A stretch of DNA of 14,375 nt, taken from the NCBI GenBank assembly GCA_012798025.1, contig JAAZNX010000018.1, positions 1 through 14,375 on the forward strand. Reading direction: 5' to 3'. The notes below the pieces were generated by a model. The model saw only the letters and a list, made by a program, of their open reading frames with translations, made no database searches and was not told the origin of the DNA. Position 1 is the stretch's first letter, and each line of letters begins with the position of its first letter. The translations under genes and the position numbers were made by a program. The stretch is from Methanothrix sp. Its GTDB lineage: Archaea; Halobacteriota; Methanosarcinia; Methanotrichales; Methanotrichaceae. Positions 6,381 to 13,890 of this stretch are shown here, one piece after another.

Positions 6381-7610
6381 CTACAGTATGCCCTTCAGCA
6401 GCTCAGCGGGGTTGATCAGCCCCATCCTCTGCCATATTATCCAGATGCCGATGAACGTCCCTGCCATGGCCCCTAAATTCGCCAGGGCTGCCACCAAAAT
6501 GACCTTGAAGAGCCGGTTCTTCATCATCTCGTCGAAGCTGCTCGCCTGGGCCAGACGCTTCAGGTCAGCCACAGTTGGCTTGAGCTTCCAGGCCTCAACC
6601 ATGCCCGCAAACCAGCCCGCAGCCACGAAGGGGTTGATCGTCGTCATCCAGGCCACCATCAGGGCGGTGAGGGCCGAGAGTGGATGGCCCCTGGCCAGGA
6701 CGACGCCCAGAGCCGACAGCCCCCCAGTGACGATGAACCAGATTCCAAAAGCCAGTACGATGTTCTGGCTTGATTGAGCCTTGACAATGACAAGGCCAAT
6801 CGTCGCGAGGATGAGCAGAGACACGCCAACTCCAAATACCTTGGCAAATGTGACCTTCTTTGAGGGCCTCTCGTTCAAGCCCTCTAGGGCAGGTATGTCC
6901 TCGGGATGGGCCAAATGCCGCGCGATGCCCTCCTTGTGGCCTGCCCCCACCACCGCTAAAACGCGCCCCTGCCTGGAGAGCAGGTGCAGATTTCTGGCCA
7001 AATAGGCATCGCGCTCGTCAACCAGAACGCTTGCAGCAGCAGGAGAGATCTTGCGAAACTCTGAGATCATCTGCGAGACTATGTCCTCCTGAGTTATTGT
7101 ATCGATGTCGATCTTCTCCTCGCCCCAGCCAAGTGCTGCAGGGATGAGCGAGCCTATCAGCCGGATCTTGTCCAAGATGCCCATGGCCGACCAGAAGCGC
7201 TGGATGGTCACGCCCACATCCCTGTCCACAAGTGCCACCCGCGCGCCCGTCTTTCTCGCAGCCTCGATGGCCGCCAGCATCTCAGAGCCTGGCTTGACGC
7301 CCAGCTCATCGCCTATCTTCTTTTGAATGTAGGCCAAAAACCACTGCACCAGGAAAAAATACAGCTTCCCTCCGCTGAGAAGCTCGCTGATCTTGATCTC
7401 CTTCTCCTCTTCCTGGCCTGTCAGGGATCTGTAGCGTGCCGGGCACAGCTCTACAGCCACGATGTCAGGCTTCTTCTCCTCTATGGCCTGGACGACCTCT
7501 TGAACGCTCTTCTCAGAGACATGAGCTGTCCCAATTATAATTATCTCATGAGCATCTCCGAGGCCTGCAACATCCTGCGGCTGGATCAGATTATCCTTTG
7601 AATCTTCCAA
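6381..7610 (-). CDS. TraB/PrgY-family membrane protein
   Basis: Protein of 409 residues of the TraB/PrgY family, part of the TIKI/TraB/EreA superfamily of putative metal-dependent hydrolases. The soluble N-terminal half carries IIGTAHVSEKS (25-35, first histidine motif), VAVELCPARY (51-60), VDERDAYLA (197-205) and VGAGHKEGIA (221-230, second GxxH). These are the conserved family positions. The C-terminal half has about four membrane segments (roughly 255-277, 283-305, 312-336, 368-393). The start is TTG at 7610, with GAGAGGT (7623-7617) seven bases upstream and overlapping the M50 stop. The 12-base gap and this ribosome-binding site show that the two genes are co-expressed. Bacterial PrgY/TraB act against peptide pheromones. 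The archaeal role is unknown, and a membrane peptidase or quality-control function is inference. Confidence 0.88.
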   Translation of the reverse strand: MEDSKDNLIQPQDVAGLGDAHEIIIIGTAHVSEKSVQEVVQAIEEKKPDIVAVELCPARYRSLTGQEEEKEIKISELLSGGKLYFFLVQWFLAYIQKKIGDELGVKPGSEMLAAIEAARKTGARVALVDRDVGVTIQRFWSAMGILDKIRLIGSLIPAALGWGEEKIDIDTITQEDIVSQMISEFRKISPAAASVLVDERDAYLARNLHLLSRQGRVLAVVGAGHKEGIARHLAHPEDIPALEGLNERPSKKVTFAKVFGVGVSLLILATIGLVIVKAQSSQNIVLAFGIWFIVTGGLSALGVVLARGHPLSALTALMVAWMTTINPFVAAGWFAGMVEAWKLKPTVADLKRLAQASSFDEMMKNRLFKVILVAALANLGAMAGTFIGIWIIWQRMGLINPAELLKGIL

Positions 7611-7622
7611 ATAGATTACCTC

Positions 7623-8732
7623 TCAAAATCCCTGCCCGGAGGAGAGCTCTATGGCCCTGACCAGGTCCTCCCTGGACACAATTCCCACCAGGCTGCCGCT
7701 GTCTATCACAGGCAGCCTGCGAATTCCCAGTTCACTCATCATTCTCATGGCAGTTGATGCCTCCTCCTGGGGAGCAATTACATATAGCTTTCTCGCCATC
7801 ACCTGGCCAACGCGAGTCAAACTGCGATCCTCGTCTGGAACCTTTTGCAGATCTGCGATTGTGACGATCCCCAGTATCTTTTCGCCATCCATCACAGGAT
7901 AGCCCCTGTGCTTCTCCTGAAACATCAGCTCCTTTAGCTCCTGCAATGTCATGTCTGCATTGACTGTGCGAACCTGGGCTGACATGATGTCACCAACCCT
8001 GATCCCCTCCAGGCTTACATTGATCTCAGTTGCCTTCTCCTCCTCCGAGGCCCCGACGTAAACGAAGAATGCCACGAAGAGGAGCAGAAAATTGAATGAG
8101 AAAAGTCCTAGAACGAACATCAGAATCGCAAACATCTTTCCCAATCCTGCAGCCCTGCGTGTGGCGGTGATGTAGGGCATGCGCGTGGCAAACCAGGCGC
8201 GAAGAAGGCGCCCGCCATCCATTGGAAAGGCTGGAAGGAGATTGAATGCCATGAGCATGAGGTTTAGCACTCCCAATGTCCAGAGCATGATGGCCACGGG
8301 ATTATGCTCGTATCCAATGTACGCCAGATCTGAGAGGAGCACGCACACAATGCCTAAAATTCCACTGACAGCAGGCCCGGCAAAGGCCATCTGCAGCTCA
8401 AGGCGAGGATCTCGGGGAATTTCCTGCATCGCTGACACGCCCCCGAAAAAGTAAAGAGTTATGCTCTTAATGCCTAGGCCACTCTTGTAAGCCACATAGG
8501 AATGGCCGAGCTCATGCAGGCCCACGCATGCGAAGAGCACCACTGCAAAAACCAAGGAGAGAGTCCACCTCAAACTGGCCGGCTCAATGGCGCCAAAGCC
8601 ATAAGTTCTGCCAAATAGCGGCTCGCTGAAGGAGGCAAAAGCCCATGCAATATACAGGATTATCAAGAGGAATGACCAGTGGAGCCTGATGGGTATCCCC
8701 ATGATCTTTCCTAACTGAAGCGAGGAGTTCAT
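7623..8732 (-). CDS. Site-2 type intramembrane metalloprotease (M50) with two CBS domains
   Basis: Membrane protein of 369 residues of the M50B family (SpoIVFB/S2P type), which cuts transmembrane segments within the bilayer. The zinc motif is GLHELGHSYVAY, with H73, E74 and H77. The third ligand is D172 in NLLPAFPMDGGRLLRAW. About six hydrophobic segments occur within residues 15-228, and MGIPIRLHWSFLL (11-23) is the typical N-terminal signature. Two CBS domains follow (about 245-302 and 308-363), a known arrangement in archaeal and bacterial members. There they probably sense adenine nucleotides and gate the active site. The ATG at 8732 has AGGAG 15 bases upstream, which is rather far. The 5' region holds a strong TATA-like box and a 10-bp inverted repeat. 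The substrate is unknown. It is followed by the TraB-family gene. Confidence 0.94.
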   Translation of the reverse strand: MNSSLQLGKIMGIPIRLHWSFLLIILYIAWAFASFSEPLFGRTYGFGAIEPASLRWTLSLVFAVVLFACVGLHELGHSYVAYKSGLGIKSITLYFFGGVSAMQEIPRDPRLELQMAFAGPAVSGILGIVCVLLSDLAYIGYEHNPVAIMLWTLGVLNLMLMAFNLLPAFPMDGGRLLRAWFATRMPYITATRRAAGLGKMFAILMFVLGLFSFNFLLLFVAFFVYVGASEEEKATEINVSLEGIRVGDIMSAQVRTVNADMTLQELKELMFQEKHRGYPVMDGEKILGIVTIADLQKVPDEDRSLTRVGQVMARKLYVIAPQEEASTAMRMMSELGIRRLPVIDSGSLVGIVSREDLVRAIELSSGQGF

Positions 8733-8765
8733 GCTATATATTCAGTGCTCCTGCATTAATAGATC

Positions 8766-8775
8766 TATTTAAGCG
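8766..8775 (-). promoter_or_regulatory. Second TATA-like box before the M50 gene
   Basis: On the - strand CGCTTAAATAG reads as a possible TATA element about 35-43 bases before the M50 ATG. If used it would place the transcript start near 8744, giving an almost leaderless mRNA without the hairpin. It directly abuts the left arm of the 10-bp inverted repeat, so that repeat could instead act as an operator on this promoter. Confidence 0.35.
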
Positions 8776-8832
8776 AGCGGGTAGGAGAGTGGGGGTTCAG
8801 TGTGGATTTCAAAAACTAGAATTACCCGCTCG
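8774..8832 (-). repeat. Perfect 10-bp inverted repeat in the M50 leader
   Basis: CGAGCGGGTA (8774-8783) and TACCCGCTCG (8823-8832) are exact inverted copies separated by 39 bases. On the - strand the predicted transcript start from the TATA-like box at about 8859 falls at roughly 8833. An RNA would therefore begin with this stem and carry it in an approximately 100-base leader before M50. It could be a structured leader, a small RNA, or a pair of operator half-sites. It does not match a tRNA layout. Confidence 0.55.
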
Positions 8833-8853
8833 ACTAAGAGGAGTGGTGGTAAA

Positions 8854-8866
8854 GATATAAATTTTT
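8854..8866 (-). promoter_or_regulatory. Strong TATA-like box for the M50-TraB unit
   Basis: On the - strand the sequence AAAAATTTATATC is a good archaeal TATA element. It begins four bases after the aldolase stop codon, so the aldolase operon ends and the M50 unit starts almost back to back. A start about 26 bases downstream would be near 8833, at the outer edge of the inverted repeat. Confidence 0.6.
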
Positions 8867-8869
8867 CCC

Positions 8870-9415
8870 TTAATAACTCTTCACCAGATATCTGACCTGC
8901 GCGCTGTGCTCGGCCATGCAGACAGCCGCATACGCCTCGCTCAGGGATCTGCCTGCTGCGAAGACTCCATGGCCGCGAGCGACGCATGCCCTGTGAGACT
9001 TCAAAGCCGCAGATACCGAGCGCGCCAGGTCATCCGTTCCAAAGCCGCCCTCTACTATCGGCATGTTGCCCAAAAAAGCGATTCCCTCGCTGTCTATTGG
9101 CGACACAGCATCTTTCTCCAGCAAAGATAAGGCCACAGCATAAGGAGAATGGGTGTGGATAACAGCGCCGCAGGGAACGCTCTGGTAGATGGCCCTGTGA
9201 ACACAGGTCTCACTGCTCGCTATTTTGTCGAGATCGCACTGAGATTTCAAATCCACCGCCACGATCTGGCTTGAATCCAGCTCATCAAGCATCGAGCCCG
9301 TGCAGGTTATGAAGATCTTATCGCCCTGAAGAATGCTTATGTTCCCAAACCTTGAGCTGGTAAGGCCAGAGGCGATTATTTTCCTGCCAAATCTTGCTAT
9401 CTCCTCTAAAGACAT
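8870..9415 (-). CDS. Class II aldolase (L-fuculose-1-phosphate aldolase type)
   Basis: Cytoplasmic zinc-dependent aldolase of 181 residues, the length of archaeal fuculose-phosphate aldolase homologues. The catalytic acid is probably E69 in SSETCVHRAIYQS. The zinc ligands are H87 and H89 in IHTHSPYAV and H149 in ARGHGVF. SRFGNIS (21-27) and CTGSMLDEL (38-46) are the phosphate-binding segments. The start is the ATG at 9415, with GAGG five bases upstream. An open frame continues upstream to 9571, but that part lies inside the protease gene in another frame and shows no family similarity. The gene follows the protease stop by seven bases. A methanogen homologue (MJ1418) has been linked to lactaldehyde formation for coenzyme F420, which is one possible role here. 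Ribulose- or rhamnulose-phosphate aldolase or a methylthioribulose-phosphate dehydratase relative are alternatives. Confidence 0.86.
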   Translation of the reverse strand: MSLEEIARFGRKIIASGLTSSRFGNISILQGDKIFITCTGSMLDELDSSQIVAVDLKSQCDLDKIASSETCVHRAIYQSVPCGAVIHTHSPYAVALSLLEKDAVSPIDSEGIAFLGNMPIVEGGFGTDDLARSVSAALKSHRACVARGHGVFAAGRSLSEAYAAVCMAEHSAQVRYLVKSY

Positions 9416-9422
9416 ACCAGCC

Positions 9423-11291
9423 TCATTGCTTTGCCATAAGGCGGAAAGGGACCGCCCTGAAGTCCACCTCTCCGAACCTTCCCTGCAAATTGACCTGAAC
9501 CTGGTAGTCTCCAGGAGTCCAGAAGCTCGTCTCCCAGCGAGCTGAGTAAATGCCATTGCCGTCAAAGTCATCCATTGGTATCTCCAGCGTCCTGTCCGGC
9601 CCTATGATGTTCGAATTGATGGCCTTTAGATCTCCGATGGCTCTGGCCTCGATCATCACAGGCTCTCCAACATGCGCTTCATATCTGTTCAAATCGACGC
9701 TGTCCAGAACGGGCGCTGACAGCTTCTCTGGTGCAGTCAGCGCGCTCTTCAGGGCATTTGTTAAATTCAGAGCGCCGTAGCCGTATATGTCATCTGGCCC
9801 GTCCCTGCCCAGGTCGTCTGCAGTCTTGAGAAGCATCCTCTTCACGTCCGCAGGCATGAGGCCGCTCTGAGCCTCCAGCAGAATGCTAGAGGCGCCCGAT
9901 ACCTGAGGAACTGCCATTGAGGTGCCGCTCATGGAGCTCAAGCCATTCTTGGAACCCGCCAGGGCTGAGACCACGTCCACACCTATGGTCACCAAATCGG
10001 GCTTGATCTCACCGCTCGATACAGGTCCGCGTGAGGATTGCTCGAATATAGAGCCGCTTGAGTCAATGGCCCCCACTGTTATCACCTTGCTCGCATCGCC
10101 GGGAACTACGATAGAGCTTGGTGCTGGGCCAGAATTTCCAGCGGCAACGCACATGACCAGCCCTTCATCGACCATCTTGTTGCAGGCTTCATCGAGGAGG
10201 GACGATCCTTCGTTTGGGCTCTCACCGCCAACGCTAAATGATATAACCTTTATCCCATAACGATCCTTATTCTCCAGACACCAGTCCAAGGCCTTCAGGG
10301 CATCTGATAAGTAGCATGCTCCGTCCCTGTCCATGACTTTCACCACCACCAGCCTCGTCCCTGGTGCAACCCCGATCCCATCGTCCCCGGATATGAGGCT
10401 GGCACAATGAGTGCCATGTCCGTTATCATCATAAGGCGCGCTCTGGTTGTTCACGAAGTCCTTGAAGGCCACGATCTTTCCTTCCAGGACCTCATGATTT
10501 GGGTCCGCCCCAGTATCAATGAGGGCCACAACCACCCCTTTTCCTGTCAAGCCATCTCTCTTCTTCCTGGGGTCGTCGACTGAGGTTGCCGCCGAAGAGG
10601 TCGCTTCCTGTGCACCAAGGACCTTCAGCTTCTGGTCCTTGTAGATGCCCTTGACGCCCTTGATCTTGGAGATCCTCTCCAGGCTGTCCCTGGAGACAGT
10701 CATGGCGCTGCCCGGCAAAATCTTCAACTTCTCTCCCCCTTGCCCCGAAGCCACGCCGCTCAGGTTGCCGTCGTGAAGGACGATAACCCTCATGTCCCTG
10801 GCCTTCTCTCTCTCCAGGCTGTCCTCTATGCCGTTGCCGTTGAGATCATTGGGATCTCGAATGGTGATGCTTCTGGACTCATCTTTTGCGGCGTTTCCTG
10901 CTTTGTCAATGGCAACGATGGTCACCTTGTAATTTCCCGGAGGCAAGTTAGATCCGCAGTAGCCCGTGTATCTGCTGTCTTTGTCCAGATCCAGCATGAG
11001 ATTCATGCGATTTCCCACGTCTGCATAGACCATCTCTAATCCTACAGAATCGTAAACGAAGGCATTGATCTCGCTCCTAGGGTCTCCGGTCTTAAGCACT
11101 GAGGGAGTCACGCTCACGCTGTAAATGACAGGCGGCGTGCTGTCGTTCGAGCTTGGCTTGAGATAATTGTTGTACTCCTTCTGGAACCAGACCGTTGCCT
11201 TGTTATCAAGTGGATTGTACTGGGGCATTGCAACAGCAAAGCTAACTAGGCAGGCCAGAAGTATAACATAAATCAAGGAGCTGGAGTTCAC
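9423..11291 (-). CDS. Exported subtilisin-like serine protease (S8) with Ig-like modules
   Basis: Secreted protease of 622 residues. Residues 1-21 are a signal peptide ending in AVA. An Ig-like domain follows (about 53-145), then a calcium-binding-like DLNGNGIEDSLE (149-160). Next is an apparent inhibitory propeptide (about 167-226). The S8 catalytic domain (about 248-530) has D259 in ALIDTGAD, H292 in DNGHGTHCA, oxyanion N386 in AAGNSGP and S458 in SGTSMA, so the triad is complete. The usual PHV after the serine motif is PQV here. A C-terminal Ig-like module (about 545-620) has a calcium-site-like DDFDGNGIYSA. The mature part contains several cysteines (112, 296, 326, 338, 370, 381). The start is GTG at 11291, with GGGAG six bases upstream and 12 bases after the rhodanese stop. 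It likely acts on the cell surface; the substrate is unknown. Confidence 0.94.
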   Translation of the reverse strand: MNSSSLIYVILLACLVSFAVAMPQYNPLDNKATVWFQKEYNNYLKPSSNDSTPPVIYSVSVTPSVLKTGDPRSEINAFVYDSVGLEMVYADVGNRMNLMLDLDKDSRYTGYCGSNLPPGNYKVTIVAIDKAGNAAKDESRSITIRDPNDLNGNGIEDSLEREKARDMRVIVLHDGNLSGVASGQGGEKLKILPGSAMTVSRDSLERISKIKGVKGIYKDQKLKVLGAQEATSSAATSVDDPRKKRDGLTGKGVVVALIDTGADPNHEVLEGKIVAFKDFVNNQSAPYDDNGHGTHCASLISGDDGIGVAPGTRLVVVKVMDRDGACYLSDALKALDWCLENKDRYGIKVISFSVGGESPNEGSSLLDEACNKMVDEGLVMCVAAGNSGPAPSSIVVPGDASKVITVGAIDSSGSIFEQSSRGPVSSGEIKPDLVTIGVDVVSALAGSKNGLSSMSGTSMAVPQVSGASSILLEAQSGLMPADVKRMLLKTADDLGRDGPDDIYGYGALNLTNALKSALTAPEKLSAPVLDSVDLNRYEAHVGEPVMIEARAIGDLKAINSNIIGPDRTLEIPMDDFDGNGIYSARWETSFWTPGDYQVQVNLQGRFGEVDFRAVPFRLMAKQ

Positions 11292-11303
11292 ACCAAACTC
11301 CCA

Positions 11304-12776
11304 CTATTGACTTCCAAGATTCTTATATTTACTGGTGCCTGCGACCTGTATTTCAAGCGCGTCTGTGAACGTCTTGGTGACCTCATTGGCAGAGGCCACG
11401 ATATCTACCCTGTACATTCCCGCGGCAACGTTTGCCTTCCAGATTCCAGCAAACTCATCTCCGGATACACGCTTCATGATGACGCTGGAGACAGTAGCTC
11501 CTGCCTGGCTTTTTACCTTCGCTGTGACCTTGAAGCCGTCGTCAGAGGCGCTCTGTTGGGTCTTTGTGCTGGACCCTATCTGCACCACACCATTCGCGCT
11601 GCCAAGGTCTGCAAATCCCTGCGGCGAGCCAAATCCGCAGGTCGCACATCCCTTGACGGTCAGCACAGTCTCATTTCTGTTGCTGGCAGGCGTCTCATCG
11701 CTCTCTGCGGTCTGGTCCTCCTGCACAAAGGTGACAGTTATCTGAACAGCATCACCGATCTTCGCCGGGTTTGGCTGAGCCTTTGCCTCTTCTATGCTGA
11801 TATTAAGCCGGGGCAAATTTGCCTTCCAGTCCTGCCAGGAGTATATCCTTGCGTCGTATCCCAGGAGCGAGAGGGCAAACCATACCATGGACGCCTTGAC
11901 TCCGGTGTTTGTGTAAACTACCACGGGCTTGCTCTTACTAAAGGAGGCAAACAGCTTTTTCAATTCAGCTTCATCCTTTATCTTCTTGCCATTCAGAACG
12001 CTGTCATAAGGTATATTGACAGCACCTGGAATTGAGCCAGCGCTGACCTCCTCTGCAGTCCTGGCGTCTACAATCTGGGCAGTCCCGCTGCGGACATACT
12101 CGTATGTGGCCAGAAGGTTGGAATTTATTGTGGCTGTGTAGTTCTTCTTGGGAAGCACACTAGGCTCGGAAACAGTGGGCTGCTTTGCAGCCACCCAGTC
12201 ATCAATTCCGCCATCCAGCAATCTCACCCTCTCGTGCCCAAGATACTTCATGATCCAGTAAACGTACGTTGCCGCCGACGGCCCGCCGCCGCATGGCTGG
12301 CATTCGCCGTAAATCAGAACATCATCATTCTGAGATATGCCCGCATCTCCCAATACCCGGGCCATCTCCAAAACCGGCTTGAGGGCTCCGCCGGCTTCCA
12401 GGAATTTGGTGTAGGGGATGTTTATTGCGCCCGGGATGTACTCAGTGGAGCTGGGGCTGATGTCCAGAATTGTCCCTGAGCTGCTGGCGTTTTCTATCGG
12501 TACTAGCACAGATGCAAAGCCCGGGCTTCTCGCATCTGTGATGCTATCTTCGCTACTCTTTGCGGTCAAGACGGGATCGTCGGTGGCGGTATACGCCCGG
12601 CTTGAGTTTGCAGGCTCATCTCCGAGAAATGCCGCCCACTCTGAACTCAGCACATCTTGCTGAGCTGATGGCGAGCCACCTTTGCAAACAGAGCATTCTG
12701 CAAACGCACAAGAGCTCATGGCTGCAGCTATTAGTGATAATAATATAATGCATTCTGCTGTCCTAGTTGTGCTCAT
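11304..12776 (-). CDS. Exported tandem-rhodanese protein with C-terminal Ig-like domain
   Basis: Protein of 490 residues with a signal peptide (1-26, ending in AFA). It has two rhodanese domains (about 88-200 and 222-320) and a C-terminal Ig-like domain (about 335-478). The layout resembles thiosulfate/3-mercaptopyruvate sulfurtransferases. In those enzymes the second domain normally carries the catalytic cysteine; here that loop is VVYTNTGVKAS, with T289 in place of it. Instead the first domain has YGECQPCGGGPSAA, with C159 and C162. Two more CxxC pairs occur: CSVC (28-31) just after the signal peptide, and CATC (377-380). The ATG overlaps the stop of the upstream paralogue (ATGA), with GAGGAG seven bases before it, so translation is coupled. 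Sulfur transfer, disulfide exchange or metal binding are all possible. Confidence 0.88.
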   Translation of the reverse strand: MSTTRTAECIILLSLIAAAMSSCAFAECSVCKGGSPSAQQDVLSSEWAAFLGDEPANSSRAYTATDDPVLTAKSSEDSITDARSPGFASVLVPIENASSSGTILDISPSSTEYIPGAINIPYTKFLEAGGALKPVLEMARVLGDAGISQNDDVLIYGECQPCGGGPSAATYVYWIMKYLGHERVRLLDGGIDDWVAAKQPTVSEPSVLPKKNYTATINSNLLATYEYVRSGTAQIVDARTAEEVSAGSIPGAVNIPYDSVLNGKKIKDEAELKKLFASFSKSKPVVVYTNTGVKASMVWFALSLLGYDARIYSWQDWKANLPRLNISIEEAKAQPNPAKIGDAVQITVTFVQEDQTAESDETPASNRNETVLTVKGCATCGFGSPQGFADLGSANGVVQIGSSTKTQQSASDDGFKVTAKVKSQAGATVSSVIMKRVSGDEFAGIWKANVAAGMYRVDIVASANEVTKTFTDALEIQVAGTSKYKNLGSQ

Positions 12777-13861
12777 GCACTCTCCTCTTGGACATTGGTC
12801 GCGTTCCCTTCGGTCTCCTGGTGGTACAACCAGTCTTCATAGGAGTAAAGTTTTGCGTCATAGCCCAGAAGCTTCAACGAGAACCAGACAACAGATGCTT
12901 TGACGCCCGTATTGGTGTAGACCACAACAGGTTGATCTTTGTTCAGGATGGCGAAGATCCTTTCCAGCTTTGCCTCGTCCTTGATTTTGCTGCCGTTGAC
13001 AACGCTCTCATTGGGAATGTTAATGGACCCTGGTATGGACCCAGCGCCAAACTCCTGCAGCGTTCTTGCATCGACGATCTGAGCCTTTCCGCTCTTCACA
13101 TAATCGTATGTGGCTGTAAACTCAGGCGTGACCTCTGCAGTGTATGTCTTTTGAGGTTCTATGGAAGTACCACTGGCAATTGGCCTTCCGGCTGCAGCCC
13201 AGTCAGATACATTTCCATCCATCACCCTGACATTTTCCTGGCCCAGCGATCTCATGATCCAATATGCGAAGGTTGCGGGGGAAGGCCCGCCTCCACATGG
13301 CATGCATTCGCCATAAATCACAACAGGATCATCGCGGGATATCCCGGCATCCCCCAGGATCTTGACAAGCTCGGCCTGTGGTTTTACATACGTACCGTTG
13401 ATCAGAAATTCGGTGTAAGGAACTGCGATTGAGCCCTGGATGTGCTCTGTCGCGCTCTCGCTGATGTCGAGCAGGATATCTGTGTCTGAGACATCCTCTA
13501 TTGGCACGAGCATCTCTTTGGCACCGTCACTGCGCACAGCTTCGTTCTTCCTAGACTTGTCCATGGCTGGTGCTGCAGTCTGCGAGATGTTTTTCTTCTC
13601 ATCGGCAAAGCCGTAAAGGGGCTGATTCCACTTGGCGACTCTGGATTTCTGGACTGTGCTAAGGCCCGGAAGTATCTGAGATGTGGCGCTTCCCGCGTTC
13701 GGGTTTCCTATCTCGTCCAGCTTTGCCTCGCCCGACCATCCGGAATCCTGGCAGGCATCGCAACCGTATTCATTGCTCGCCTTTGCGCCACTGGCCAGCA
13801 CCAACAGCGCTGCAAGTGCCAAAATGCCCACTCCCGATAACCAAAATTTAGATGATACCAT
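12773..13861 (-). CDS. Exported tandem-rhodanese protein (paralogue)
   Basis: Protein of 362 residues from the ATG at 13861, chosen because GGGGAG lies four bases upstream. A GTG at 13882 would add seven residues and has weaker support. The signal peptide is 1-28 (ending in AKA). A CDAC motif (34-37) follows, then a low-complexity polar linker to about 115, and two rhodanese domains (about 118-228 and 250-347). It is clearly a paralogue of the next gene: the first-domain loop is YGECMPCGGGPSPA (C186, C189) and the second-domain loop is VVYTNTGVKAS (T316 where a catalytic cysteine is expected). It lacks the C-terminal Ig-like domain and ends in a short acidic tail. It starts 29 bases after the NosD-like gene and overlaps the downstream paralogue by four bases. 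The pair probably arose by tandem duplication. Confidence 0.87.
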   Translation of the reverse strand: MVSSKFWLSGVGILALAALLVLASGAKASNEYGCDACQDSGWSGEAKLDEIGNPNAGSATSQILPGLSTVQKSRVAKWNQPLYGFADEKKNISQTAAPAMDKSRKNEAVRSDGAKEMLVPIEDVSDTDILLDISESATEHIQGSIAVPYTEFLINGTYVKPQAELVKILGDAGISRDDPVVIYGECMPCGGGPSPATFAYWIMRSLGQENVRVMDGNVSDWAAAGRPIASGTSIEPQKTYTAEVTPEFTATYDYVKSGKAQIVDARTLQEFGAGSIPGSINIPNESVVNGSKIKDEAKLERIFAILNKDQPVVVYTNTGVKASVVWFSLKLLGYDAKLYSYEDWLYHQETEGNATNVQEESA

Positions 13862-13890
13862 AAATCTCCCCAGTCTCCTCACTTGACCTA

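Noticed and set aside
8774..8832. Inverted repeat as a tRNA gene
   Set aside because: Stem and loop sizes do not give D, anticodon and T arms, and no CCA-type end or conserved TTC box in the right place was found.
8769..8987. Small 72-codon - strand frame overlapping the aldolase end and the M50 leader
   Set aside because: It overlaps the aldolase in another frame, and the part in the leader includes the inverted repeat; composition is not protein-like.
9416..9571. N-terminal extension of the aldolase frame by 52 codons
   Set aside because: The extension lies within the S8 coding sequence in another frame and has no aldolase similarity. The ATG at 9415 has a good ribosome-binding site and gives the family length.
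11307..12035. Open frame of 242 codons on the + strand opposite rhodanese 1
   Set aside because: It is antisense to a well-supported exported protein, has no family resemblance or ribosome-binding site, and is explained by codon bias of the opposite strand.
12767..13432. Open frame of 221 codons on the + strand opposite rhodanese 2
   Set aside because: It is the counterpart of the antisense frame above; similarity between the two follows from paralogy of the real genes.
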